A DNA stretch of 64,000 nt from Pelolinea sp. Its GTDB lineage: Bacteria; Chloroflexota; Anaerolineae; Anaerolineales; Anaerolineaceae. The position numbers and the translations under genes are program-made. The stretch is taken from positions 29,438-93,437 of the forward strand of contig JAAZOD010000015.1 of assembly GCA_012797975.1 (NCBI GenBank), in the 5' to 3' direction. The notes beneath the pieces were generated by a model. It had not been told where the DNA came from and did no database searches. It saw nothing but the letters and a program-made list of their open reading frames with translations. This document shows positions 43,766 through 52,290 of this stretch, in pieces (within the stretch, counting starts at the first letter, position 1; the number at the start of each line of letters is the position of its first letter).

Positions 43766-45751
43766 ATGCTCCCAATTCTGCTGTTCATAGTTTCTGCAAG
43801 TTTGATCCTGATCACGTCATTGCACCTTTGCGCTTTGTTGAAAATCCAGTCCCCTCTTTCCATCATCCTGGCGACATTTCTTTTTTCGGTATCCAACATC
43901 GTGCTCACCTGCAGCATTGCCGGAGCCTTTCATCAATTAAAAAGCAGCTATCTCTATGTCCTTTTGCATGCTGCCCTTTTCCTGGTCACCCGCTTGTTTT
44001 GGAAAAGGGACCACAGCCCTGCGCTTCCAACCTTGAAGCAAGTGTGGCTGCCCATCAAACAGTTCTTTCAGCGCACCTTTCAAGCGCGTGAGCTCACCAT
44101 CCTCTTTGCAGTGGTATGCCTTTCCATTCTTTTCCAACTCATCCTCATTTTCGTCATGCCCCCTAACACGCATGACAGCATGACCACCCATCTGTCGCGC
44201 ATCGGATACTGGCTGCAGAATGGCTCATACCTCCCCTTCAACACTCACAATATCAAAGATATTTATTATCCGCTCAATCCCGCCTTTCAGGTGCTCTGGA
44301 CGATCGTGTTCCTGGGCAATGATACGCTGGCGGAATCAAGCCAGTTCATCGCCATGCTGGTGTGTGCCATTGCCATTTACGGGATCAGCCGTCTGATGGA
44401 CCGTTCCGAAAAGAGCGCCTCTTTCAACGCACTGCTGTTCCTTTCTTTTCCCGTTGTTGCCATGCAGGCGACCACCACACAAACCGACCTGTTCGTGGCT
44501 GCCATGATCGCCTGCGCATTTTACTTTCTGGCATCCGGTTTTCAGCAAAAGCAAAAGAGCTCTTTGGTGGTATCAAGTCTGGCAATCGCATTGGCCATCG
44601 GCTCCAAACAAACCGCATTCTTTGTTCTTCCCGGTTATCTCATCCTATGCCTGTTCCTCTGGCTGAAAAATCGCAAGTCGGTGCCGGGGGCAATGCGCCT
44701 ATTGCTGATCACTGCCGTCCTCTTTTTTCTCATTTTCGGCGGTTTGACATACTTTATCAACCTTTCCTATTTTCACGGCTTTTTCGGACCTCCCGGTTCA
44801 GTAGAGGCAGAGACAAAGATCTCCAGCAGCAAGGATATCGTGGAGGTCCTGCGTTTGAATTCGCTGCGTCTCGCCTACAATTCCATCGACCCCTCCGGGC
44901 TGGCATCGCCCTGGAAAAACTATTTCATCAAAGCCAAGGCCCGTGTCTTTGAAGGGATCCTGGATCCGCTGCATCTGGACCTTGAAGCCGATCGCTTCGT
45001 GGCCGCCGGGCACGCCTTTCAATATCTGTATGTGCCGCATCTCACGGAAGATGAGGCCTGGTATGGCCCCCCGGGCACTTTGCTCCTGCTGGTCGCTTTC
45101 TTCCAGGGGTTGATCGAAGGCATCAAGAAAAAAGATACCCTCCGCTCAGGCATTGTGGTCACGTTTCTCATCTATGTGTTGTGCATCCTCCTATTCCGCC
45201 CCGGCTGGGATCCATTTCAAGGAAGATACTTCCTTTCCGTCGTGGTGCTGGTCATCGCATTGCTCGATATTTCTTGCTCGAAACGAACCTTTCAAACAGT
45301 CCTACGCTATCTGCTGGTGCTCGCTGCCAGCGCGATCATCGTCACCACCCATTTGTTCAACGAAGGAAAGCCGGTCGCTGTCATTGAAAACAATCCCAGT
45401 CTTATTCGCGAATCGATCTGGAAGATGGACCGCATCGAGAAAATGACCGTCCAAAACCGCTCACTGCGCGATCCGCTCAAATCCATCTCTTCCTATCTGC
45501 CCGACGATGCCGTGCTGGGATTATGCATCGATGTCGGGATCTGGGATTATCCCTTCTTCAGGGAAGATTTTTCACAAAAGATCATCCCTGTCTTTCCGAA
45601 AGAGCTTGTGCTGGATAAGGGTTGGCTGCATGAGAACCGGATAGACTTCATTGTGATGAACACAACCGAGAACCTTTATCAAAAGACCCCCGATTTTCTG
45701 ACCGTGCTGTACGATTACGAGCATTGGAAATTGCTTCAGGTAAATCAATGA
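43766..45751 (+). CDS. GT-C/GT39-type membrane glycosyltransferase-like protein
   Basis: The 661-residue protein has about ten to twelve hydrophobic segments. The acidic loop PPNTHDSMTTHLSRIGYW and a following YPLNPAFQVLW segment match the periplasmic loop of the dolichyl-phosphate-mannose protein mannosyltransferase-like (GT39/83) proteins common in Chloroflexota. It may transfer a sugar from a polyprenyl carrier to a surface glycan or protein. It is a single gene between the cassette and hutU. Confidence 0.7.
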   Translation: MLPILLFIVSASLILITSLHLCALLKIQSPLSIILATFLFSVSNIVLTCSIAGAFHQLKSSYLYVLLHAALFLVTRLFWKRDHSPALPTLKQVWLPIKQFFQRTFQARELTILFAVVCLSILFQLILIFVMPPNTHDSMTTHLSRIGYWLQNGSYLPFNTHNIKDIYYPLNPAFQVLWTIVFLGNDTLAESSQFIAMLVCAIAIYGISRLMDRSEKSASFNALLFLSFPVVAMQATTTQTDLFVAAMIACAFYFLASGFQQKQKSSLVVSSLAIALAIGSKQTAFFVLPGYLILCLFLWLKNRKSVPGAMRLLLITAVLFFLIFGGLTYFINLSYFHGFFGPPGSVEAETKISSSKDIVEVLRLNSLRLAYNSIDPSGLASPWKNYFIKAKARVFEGILDPLHLDLEADRFVAAGHAFQYLYVPHLTEDEAWYGPPGTLLLLVAFFQGLIEGIKKKDTLRSGIVVTFLIYVLCILLFRPGWDPFQGRYFLSVVVLVIALLDISCSKRTFQTVLRYLLVLAASAIIVTTHLFNEGKPVAVIENNPSLIRESIWKMDRIEKMTVQNRSLRDPLKSISSYLPDDAVLGLCIDVGIWDYPFFREDFSQKIIPVFPKELVLDKGWLHENRIDFIVMNTTENLYQKTPDFLTVLYDYEHWKLLQVNQ

Positions 45752-45753
45752 AA

Positions 45754-45782
45754 CAGGGCAAGCCCTGAAAATGCTTGCCCTG
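45754..45782. terminator. terminator between the GT-C gene and hutU
   Basis: A perfect 10-bp stem (CAGGGCAAGC / GCTTGCCCTG) lies between convergent genes. There is no long T-tract, so termination may be partial or bidirectional. Confidence 0.55.
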
Positions 45783-45809
45783 ACTTCAACACAGAAAAGG
45801 ATCTGCGCG

Positions 45810-47462
45810 TTATTTCATCATGGGAATTCTGATGCCCTGCTCCCTGGCCGTCTGGAGCGCTTTTTCATAGCCGGCATCGGCATGGCGGATCACCCCCATG
45901 CCCGGGTCGCTGGTCAGCACGCGGCTCAAGCGTTTGGCCGCCTCAGGCGTCCCATCCGCCACCACCACCATTCCGGCATGCTGGCTGTAGCCGATCCCCA
46001 CCCCACCCCCATGATGAAAGGAAACCCAGGTGGCACCGTTCACGGCATTGATCAGTGCGTTCAGGATCGGCCAATCGCTGACCGCATCCGTCCCGTCTTT
46101 CATCCCTTCCGTTTCCCGATTGGGTGAAGCCACGGATCCGGAATCCAAATGATCCCGCCCGATCACAATGGGTGCTTTCAACTCACCGCTGGCTACCATC
46201 GCATTGAATTTCAAACCGGCCTTCTCCCGCTCTCCGTAACCCAGCCAGCAAATGCGCGCAGGCAGCCCCTGGAAGGGTACCCGTTCTTTCGCCATTTCCA
46301 ACCAGCGATGCAGGTGAGCATCTTCGGGGAACAGCTCCATGATGGCCTGGTCGGTCTTGTAAATATCTTCCTTATCCCCCGATAAAGCCACCCACCGGAA
46401 GGGGCCCTTGCCCTCGCAGAACAAGGGGCGAACATAGGCGGGCACAAAACCGGGAAAATCAAAGGCATTCTTCAAGCCATTGTCAAAAGCACGCTGGCGG
46501 ATATTGTTGCCATAATCAAATACTTCCGCCCCTCTGCGCTGGAATTCCAGCATGGCCTCCACCTGGGCGGTCATGGTATCGGTCGAGAGACGCCTGTATT
46601 CCTTCGGATCGCGTTTGCGCAGTTCGTTGGCAGCTTCCAAACTCATCCCATTGGGCACATACATGAGAAAATCATGTGCCGGGGTTTGATCGGTCACCAC
46701 ATCCGGTATGATATCCAGCTTCAGCAGATCGGGGTAAATATCGGCCGCGTTCGCCACCAGCCCGATGGAACGCGGAACCTTCTTTTCAACCGCTTCCTGC
46801 ACCAGGTCCAGGGCCTCTTCCAGATCAGCGCAGACCAAATCCAGATAGCCAATATCCTTCTGCCATTTGGCATGCGCCGCATCCACTTCCACAATCAGGC
46901 CAACCCCTTCATTCATGGTGATGGCAAGCGGCTGAGCTCCGCCCATGCCGCCCAATCCGGCAGTGAGAACGAACTTTCCTTTCAACGAAGACCACCCTTT
47001 TTGAGCTGCCAGAGAAGCCAAGGTTTCGTAAGTGCCCTGCAAGATACCCTGTGTGCCGATATAGATCCATGAGCCGGCCGTCATCTGCCCGTACATGATC
47101 AGCCCCTGCGCCGCCAGTGCATCGAAATGTTCCTGGGTCGCCCAATGAGGGACCAGGTTGGAATTGGCGATGAGAACACGCGGCGCATCAGGATGCGTGC
47201 GGAAAATGCCCACCGGTTTCCCCGATTGCACCAGCAATGTCTCGTCATTTTCGAGATCTTTCAGCGATTCCAGGATCGCATCGAAGCAATCCCAGTTTCT
47301 GGCAGCCTGCCCGCGCCCTCCATAGACGACCAGTTCATCCGGTCGTTGAGCCACTTCGGGATCAAGATTATTTTGGATCATGCGATACGGAGCTTCTGTC
47401 AACCAGGATTTGCAGGTCAACTGCGTTCCCCTGGGCGCCCTCACAACACGTGGTCCTGCCAT
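45810..47462 (-). CDS. hutU: urocanate hydratase
   Basis: The 550-residue protein is a full-length urocanase, which hydrates urocanate to imidazolone propionate in histidine breakdown, using NAD+ as electrophile. Signature segments seen are [33 protein letters not shown] and [15 protein letters not shown] with the active-site Cys region. No other hut genes lie in the window, so the pathway genes are elsewhere. A GGAGGTTGATCC ribosome binding site precedes the ATG. Confidence 0.94.
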   Translation of the reverse strand: MAGPRVVRAPRGTQLTCKSWLTEAPYRMIQNNLDPEVAQRPDELVVYGGRGQAARNWDCFDAILESLKDLENDETLLVQSGKPVGIFRTHPDAPRVLIANSNLVPHWATQEHFDALAAQGLIMYGQMTAGSWIYIGTQGILQGTYETLASLAAQKGWSSLKGKFVLTAGLGGMGGAQPLAITMNEGVGLIVEVDAAHAKWQKDIGYLDLVCADLEEALDLVQEAVEKKVPRSIGLVANAADIYPDLLKLDIIPDVVTDQTPAHDFLMYVPNGMSLEAANELRKRDPKEYRRLSTDTMTAQVEAMLEFQRRGAEVFDYGNNIRQRAFDNGLKNAFDFPGFVPAYVRPLFCEGKGPFRWVALSGDKEDIYKTDQAIMELFPEDAHLHRWLEMAKERVPFQGLPARICWLGYGEREKAGLKFNAMVASGELKAPIVIGRDHLDSGSVASPNRETEGMKDGTDAVSDWPILNALINAVNGATWVSFHHGGGVGIGYSQHAGMVVVADGTPEAAKRLSRVLTSDPGMGVIRHADAGYEKALQTAREQGIRIPMMK

Positions 47463-47575
47463 GGATCAACCTCCATCATTTTTCCATGATTATAGTATCC
47501 AATCCCCGAGAAGATAGAGAGGAAAATCCTCTTTTCACCTGTGCCTGTTCCAGAGGATAAGAAATTGATAAGAAC

Positions 47576-47604
47576 TTGCACCACCGTCTTGAAATGACTA
47601 TAAT
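47576..47604 (+). promoter_or_regulatory. promoter of the FmdB-like gene
   Basis: TTGCAC (47576-47581), 17 bp, TATAAT (47599-47604). Confidence 0.7.
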
Positions 47605-47625
47605 ACAATGCTTGAGGTAGTTGCT

Positions 47626-47925
47626 ATGCCAGTTTATGTTTATCACTGCGACAATTGTGGAACACAATTTGAAAAAAACCAGAGATTTTCGGATGAACCG
47701 CTGAAGATTTGTCCTGAATGCGGCAAGAAAACCCTCCATAAAGTGATCACAGCTCCCGTCAGTGTGATCTATAAAGGATCTGGTTTTTATTCCACCGATC
47801 ATCGTTCCAGCTCCGGAGCAACCTCCACCGCCCGCAATTCTGCATCCAAAGAAACGACCGAAGCGCCGAAACCCGAGGAACCTGTCAAAGAGAAGAAAGC
47901 CAGCACTGAAAAAAGCGCGGCTTAA
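47626..47925 (+). CDS. FmdB/CxxC-type zinc ribbon protein
   Basis: The start at 47626, after GAGGTAG, gives a 99-residue protein. The first half is a classic FmdB zinc ribbon: YVYHCDNCGTQFE, then CPECGKKTLHKVI, giving two CxxC pairs. The second half is low-complexity (Thr, Ser, Glu, Lys, Pro), probably disordered. FmdB-type proteins are proposed regulators, but the function is not established. It ends at a strong terminator. Confidence 0.85.
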   Translation: MPVYVYHCDNCGTQFEKNQRFSDEPLKICPECGKKTLHKVITAPVSVIYKGSGFYSTDHRSSSGATSTARNSASKETTEAPKPEEPVKEKKASTEKSAA

Positions 47926-47949
47926 TTGTTCTTTATGCAGCCCATGCCG

Positions 47950-47978
47950 AAAACCAGAATGGACCCATTCTGGTTTTT
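47950..47978 (+). terminator. terminator of the FmdB-like gene
   Basis: A 12-bp stem (AAAACCAGAATG / CATTCTGGTTTT) with loop GACC, followed by T. Confidence 0.8.
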
Positions 47979-48021
47979 GATTCCATGAAACCGGGATGGG
48001 CTTCATGATAGAATCTACAAA

Positions 48022-49023
48022 ATGAAACGATGGATATTTTGGCTTGGGATCATCATCAGTGCGGTCTTTCTGTATGTGGCGATCAAAGGGCTGGACCTCA
48101 ACACATTGTGGATCTCGATAAAAACCATTGACCTTTTCTGGCTGCTGCCGGGTATCCTCCTTTACTTTATCGGCGTGCTGCTCCGTTCCCTGCGCTGGTC
48201 GGTGCTGTTGAAAGGCAAGCTTGCGCTCAAGGCACTCCAGCTTTTTCCATCCATCTGCATCGGTTATTTGGGAAATAACATCTTCCCCGCCAGAGCCGGT
48301 GAACTCATACGGGCCTATCATTTGCGAGAAAAGTTTGCCATCCCCTTCGCAACATCCCTGGCTTCCATTATCGTGGAACGCATCTTTGACGGATTGGTCA
48401 TGATCATTTTCATCCTGCTTGGTCTGCCCGGGTTTCAAAGCCAGCTTCACAATCAATCCTTAAACGGCCTGATCCAATGGATCTTGATCGCCGGTTCGAT
48501 CCTGTTCCTGGTCGCATTTCTTGCGGTGCTGATCTCTGCACTTTTCCCCAAAAAAGCAAAACAAGTGTTTGACTTTGTTTTTCTGAAGATCCTTCCGGTA
48601 AAAACGCATGAAAAATACCATGCCCTGCTAAACCGTTTCTTTGAAGGTCTGGAGGTTTTGAAGTCCCCGCTTCAATTATTGAGCGTTTTCGCAATTTCCC
48701 TGGCAGTTTGGTTGTTGGAGACAGGGTTATACTGGAGCGTACTGCAGGCATTTCATTTATCCGTTCCCTTTAATCAATTGCTTCTCTTGAATGGTGCTTT
48801 GAATATTCTTTCCACCATTCCATCCGCGCCCGGTTACATCGGTGTTTTCGATGCGCCCGGCATCCGTTTGCTCAATGCAATGAACGTGGCTTCAGAGAGC
48901 GCGGCTGCGTATATTCTTATCCTGCATGCCGCTCTTTGGCTGCCCATTACGGTGGCAGGTTTGTTCTTCTTCATCCGTGAGGGGTTGCATTGGAGTCAGA
49001 TAAAATCACAAAACACGAAATGA
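48022..49023 (+). CDS. lysylphosphatidylglycerol synthase-type TM (UPF0104) membrane protein
   Basis: The 333-residue protein has about eight membrane segments and the family signature GYLGNNIFPARAGELIRAYHLREK, followed by ERIFDGLVMI. UPF0104 proteins resemble the flippase half of MprF and are often found in glycolipid or polyprenyl-sugar loci, where they may move lipid-linked precursors. It lies 6 bp upstream of an FAD-dependent oxidoreductase gene, so the two are probably one operon. The ribosome binding site is poor. Confidence 0.82.
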   Translation: MKRWIFWLGIIISAVFLYVAIKGLDLNTLWISIKTIDLFWLLPGILLYFIGVLLRSLRWSVLLKGKLALKALQLFPSICIGYLGNNIFPARAGELIRAYHLREKFAIPFATSLASIIVERIFDGLVMIIFILLGLPGFQSQLHNQSLNGLIQWILIAGSILFLVAFLAVLISALFPKKAKQVFDFVFLKILPVKTHEKYHALLNRFFEGLEVLKSPLQLLSVFAISLAVWLLETGLYWSVLQAFHLSVPFNQLLLLNGALNILSTIPSAPGYIGVFDAPGIRLLNAMNVASESAAAYILILHAALWLPITVAGLFFFIREGLHWSQIKSQNTK

Positions 49024-49029
49024 GGAAAC

Positions 49030-50319
49030 ATGAAAAAAGCAGCCATCATCGGTGCCGGTATTGGGGGGTTGACCGCCGCACACGAACTGATCCAACGAGG
49101 TTATGCGGTAACCATCTATGAAAAAGGAAGCCATGCCGGAGGTTTGGCGGGCGGTTTCTATCATGAGCATTGGGATTGGTCGGTGGAGTTCTTCTATCAC
49201 CATTGGTTCAAAAGCGATAAAGCGATCCTGAATTTATTAAAAGAATTGGGGATGCAAGACAAGGTCCGCTTCTACCGTCCTCAAACGGTCATGTACCATC
49301 AAGGAAATTTTTATCCGCTCGATTCGGTAAGCGCAGTGCTCACTTTTCCAGGTTTCTCGTTCTTTGAGAAGATGCACTTCGGCCTTGTAACTGCCTATAT
49401 CCGCTATCTGGCCGACTGGCATGGATTGGAAAGCTACACAGCGCATAGCTGGCTGCTCAACCATTATGGCGAAAAAATCTATACGATCTATTTCGAACCC
49501 ATGCTGCGCGGAAAATTTGGTGAGCACTATCAGGATGTGCCCATGTCGTGGTTCTGGGCACGTTTCAAGGCACGTTCAAGCACGCTGGGCACCTACGTGG
49601 GTGGGTTCCAGGCATTCTTTGATGAATTCCTGGAAAAATTGGTTCAGGAAGGCGCATCCGTTCAATTTGACAGTTCCGTGGAAAAGATCAGTCAGCAAGG
49701 GAACGGCGTATTGGTGAAAGTCAATCAGCAAGAATTACCCTACGATAAGGTAATCGTCACCACCTCGCCGGCATCGTTTGCCGTTCTCGCTCCCGATCTG
49801 CCCGAAGAGTACAGGCGGAAGATTTTTCAATCAAAAAGCATCGGCGCCATTGTTTTGCTCCTGTCCATAAACCATCCCCTTTCAAAAGAGGGTTATTACT
49901 GGTACAACCTGCCGAAATCCAAAGAGTTTCCTTTCTTGTCTCTGGTCGAGCATACCAATTTCCTTTCGAAAGAAAATTTTGGAGGCGATCACCTTGTATA
50001 CTGCGGCGATTATTTGCCACCCGAGCATGAATATTTCAAGCTCAGCAAAGAGGAATTGATCGAGCGCTTCATCCCGAGCCTGCAGAGGATCAATAAAGAC
50101 TTCCAGAAAGACTGGATTCAAGAAAGCTGGCTCTTCAAGCAGGCGTATGCCCAGCCAATTCCATTTTTGAACCATTCAAAAAACATCCTGGATGTGAAGA
50201 CACCGCTTAAAAATGTGTTTTTGCTTACCATGAGCCAGGTTTACCCCTGGGATCGCGGAACGAATTACGCGGTAGAACTGGTGGAGAAATCCCTGGATAA
50301 AATTTTAGCGGAAGAGTGA
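49030..50319 (+). CDS. NAD(P)/FAD-dependent oxidoreductase (protoporphyrinogen-oxidase/amine-oxidase-like)
   Basis: The 429-residue protein begins with the dinucleotide-binding motif AAIIGAGIGGLTAAHELIQRGY and continues with GSHAGGLAGGF, the flavin-contact block of amine-oxidase-like desaturases and UDP-galactopyranose-mutase-like enzymes. The C-terminal block QVYPWDRGTNYAVE is the second FAD contact. The substrate is unknown. Its coupling to the UPF0104 gene suggests action on a glycolipid or polyprenyl intermediate. Confidence 0.8.
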   Translation: MKKAAIIGAGIGGLTAAHELIQRGYAVTIYEKGSHAGGLAGGFYHEHWDWSVEFFYHHWFKSDKAILNLLKELGMQDKVRFYRPQTVMYHQGNFYPLDSVSAVLTFPGFSFFEKMHFGLVTAYIRYLADWHGLESYTAHSWLLNHYGEKIYTIYFEPMLRGKFGEHYQDVPMSWFWARFKARSSTLGTYVGGFQAFFDEFLEKLVQEGASVQFDSSVEKISQQGNGVLVKVNQQELPYDKVIVTTSPASFAVLAPDLPEEYRRKIFQSKSIGAIVLLLSINHPLSKEGYYWYNLPKSKEFPFLSLVEHTNFLSKENFGGDHLVYCGDYLPPEHEYFKLSKEELIERFIPSLQRINKDFQKDWIQESWLFKQAYAQPIPFLNHSKNILDVKTPLKNVFLLTMSQVYPWDRGTNYAVELVEKSLDKILAEE

Positions 50320-50353
50320 GTCGAGATCGCCTGGTTTTCAGGGAAAATTGCAG

Positions 50354-50362
50354 TTATCCACA
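50354..50362 (+). promoter_or_regulatory. perfect DnaA box
   Basis: TTATCCACA, the consensus DnaA-binding sequence, 352 bp upstream of the dnaA start. No second exact box was found in the same gap. Confidence 0.6.
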
Positions 50363-50533
50363 ATTCTTTACCCATGCCATTTCTTAAGGTTGGTGAAATG
50401 TTTAATTCATTACCCTTTTTCTCTGATTTTTAGCGCCCTTACAGATTGGGGTGAAAATGAAAACTCAAGCACTTGTGGCGGGGAACGCACGTTCTAACAG
50501 AATACTTGTCTATACATATCCTCAGCAGCTTTT

Positions 50534-50577
50534 TTAAGATTCCAAAATCTTAAGGTTTCTTTTTTTTTAACCTTAAG
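50534..50577. repeat. two overlapping inverted repeats
   Basis: TTAAGATT-CCAA-AATCTTAA (50534-50553) and CTTAAGGTT-11 nt of mostly T-AACCTTAAG (50549-50577) share the bases 50549-50553, so only one can form at a time. They lie between the oxidoreductase stop and the dnaA promoter and could act as a terminator of the upstream gene, a DNA-unwinding element or a protein site. Confidence 0.6.
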
Positions 50578-50591
50578 GACGCTTTTTTCAC

Positions 50592-50620
50592 TTGAACATC
50601 ACAGCGCATTTTGCTAGAAT
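50592..50620 (+). promoter_or_regulatory. dnaA promoter
   Basis: TTGAAC (50592-50597), 17 bp, TAGAAT (50615-50620). The predicted start lies about 87 nt before the dnaA ATG at 50714. Confidence 0.65.
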
Positions 50621-50713
50621 AATTCTTACCCAATTGAGGAACCTTGGCTTCTGAACCAGAAGCATCTCCCAGAATGAATCATCCTTAATATGGCTTTTTA
50701 AGGGGTTCGCTTC

Positions 50714-52102
50714 ATGTACCAAAAATCAAGAAAAGGAGCACTGAAGGAAATGGAAGCATATCAGGCATGGCAAGCCACACTTGGACAACTGCAAATGAAT
50801 ATGTCGAAAGCCACCTTTGATACCTGGGTGCGCGACGCAAAATTTATCTCCCAAACCGATGATGTCTTTACCATCAGCGTACAGAATGCATATGTTCGAG
50901 ATTGGCTTGAAAACCGCCTGACCGGAACGGTGACCAAACTATTGAGCAGCATCATGGATAAGCCCCAAAAGGTCACCTTTCAGCTTCAAAGCAATGTTGA
51001 AACCGCCACAGGAGGTGAGCCAGCACAAAACATTTCCTTTGCACCTTCTGCATCCCCTTCGGCCGCCAAAGGCAATAACCTGCTTCTCAACCCACGCTAT
51101 CGGTTTGATAACTTCGTGGTAGGTCCCAATAATCGTATGGCGCATGCTGCCAGTCTGGCAGTTGCAGATAACCCATCCAACGCCTACAATCCATTGTTCC
51201 TCTACGGGGGTGTTGGTTTGGGAAAAACGCACCTGCTGCAAGCCATCGGCAACCACATTCGTGAAAAGGGGCAGAACGTACTGTACGTGTCTTCCGAAGA
51301 ATTTACCAATGACCTGATCAATGCCATCCGGGCCCACAACACCGAGGAATTCCGCAAAAAATATCGCTACATCGACGTCCTTTTGATTGACGATATCCAG
51401 TTCATTGCCGGCAAAGAATCAACTCAAGAGGAATTCTTCCACACTTTCAACACCCTGCATTCTCAAAACAAACAGATCGTCATTTCATCTGATCGGCCTC
51501 CCAAAGCCATGACCACCCTGGAGGAGCGGCTGCGCTCTCGTTTTGAATGGGGCCTCACCGTCGATATCCAACCCCCCGAGCTTGAAACCCGCATCGCCAT
51601 CCTGCGCGCCAAAGCGGAGAGCGCCAATCGGGCAGTGCCGTACGAGATATTGGAATATATCGCACAAAAGATCCAGTGGAACATCCGTGAGTTGGAAGGG
51701 GCTCTGACCAGAGTGCTGGCCTATTCCGAACTGAGCGGAAAACCGCTGACCCTGGAAATGACCGCCACTGCGCTGGTCGATTTCTTCCCCGATGAAAATC
51801 CGGTCGCTCCCGACCGCATCATTCACATGGTCGCAAGTGCGTTCAATATCACAGAAGATGATCTCCTGGGTCGAACCCGAACCAAAGATGTGGCGTTGCC
51901 CCGTCAGGTTGCCATGTATCTGATGCGTGAAGAATCAGATGCTTCGCTTCCCCAGATCGGCAACAGTCTGGGTGGGCGTGATCACACCACGGTCATGTAT
52001 GCTTGTGATAAGATCGCAGATATGATAGAAAGAGATGACCGCTTCAGACGCCAGGTATTTCAAATCCGTGATAAGCTGCATGCCGATCAAGCAATCCTTT
52101 AA
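50714..52102 (+). CDS. dnaA: chromosomal replication initiator protein DnaA
   Basis: The 462-residue protein has the domain I helical region, a Pro/Ser/Ala-rich linker (about residues 105-125), Walker A GGVGLGKTHLLQ, Walker B LLIDDIQFI and the C-terminal signature ASLPQIGNSLGGRDHTTVMYA that binds DnaA boxes. The start at 50714 is supported by AGGGG; an in-frame ATG at 50750 would give a more typical N-terminus (MEAYQAW) but has a ribosome binding site that is too close. It opens duplex DNA at oriC. Confidence 0.95.
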   Translation: MYQKSRKGALKEMEAYQAWQATLGQLQMNMSKATFDTWVRDAKFISQTDDVFTISVQNAYVRDWLENRLTGTVTKLLSSIMDKPQKVTFQLQSNVETATGGEPAQNISFAPSASPSAAKGNNLLLNPRYRFDNFVVGPNNRMAHAASLAVADNPSNAYNPLFLYGGVGLGKTHLLQAIGNHIREKGQNVLYVSSEEFTNDLINAIRAHNTEEFRKKYRYIDVLLIDDIQFIAGKESTQEEFFHTFNTLHSQNKQIVISSDRPPKAMTTLEERLRSRFEWGLTVDIQPPELETRIAILRAKAESANRAVPYEILEYIAQKIQWNIRELEGALTRVLAYSELSGKPLTLEMTATALVDFFPDENPVAPDRIIHMVASAFNITEDDLLGRTRTKDVALPRQVAMYLMREESDASLPQIGNSLGGRDHTTVMYACDKIADMIERDDRFRRQVFQIRDKLHADQAIL

Positions 52103-52208
52103 AGAGGTTACAGCGAACCACGAAAAGCATGATAGAATGTTCATCCGGTAATTCATGGATTACTGGGTAATTATCGAAAATTGAATCACACAACAATTGA
52201 GAAAGAAA

Positions 52209-52245
52209 GCCCTGGCCGCCATTTGAACCAGGGCATTTTATTTAA
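52209..52245 (+). terminator. dnaA terminator
   Basis: GCCCTGG / CCAGGGC stem (52209-52215 and 52228-52234), 12-base loop, then ATTTTATTT. It overlaps the -35 box of the rnj promoter. Confidence 0.75.
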
Positions 52246-52251
52246 TACAAT
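52223..52251 (+). promoter_or_regulatory. rnj promoter
   Basis: TTGAAC (52223-52228), 17 bp, TACAAT (52246-52251). It overlaps the dnaA terminator, so the two genes are transcribed separately. Confidence 0.6.
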
Positions 52252-52254
52252 CAA

Positions 52255-52273
52255 ATTGTCTTTTGAAGACAAT
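52255..52273 (+). promoter_or_regulatory. hairpin at the 5' end of the rnj transcript
   Basis: ATTGTCTT-TTG-AAGACAAT is a perfect 8-bp inverted repeat that begins about where transcription should start and ends 7 bp before the AGAGGA ribosome binding site. It could protect the mRNA end or be a repressor site. Confidence 0.5.
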
Positions 52274-52290
52274 CATATAAAGAGGAAAAC

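Larger units (their letters stand above)
50320..50713. other. dnaA upstream region, possible replication-origin neighbourhood
   Basis: About 390 bp between the oxidoreductase gene and dnaA. It holds one perfect DnaA box (TTATCCACA, 50354-50362), AT-rich stretches, two mutually exclusive inverted repeats (50534-50577) and the dnaA promoter. One box alone does not make an oriC. Confidence 0.4.

Noticed and set aside
50320..50713. Complete replication origin
   Set aside because: Only one exact DnaA box is present, so oriC cannot be claimed from this alone.
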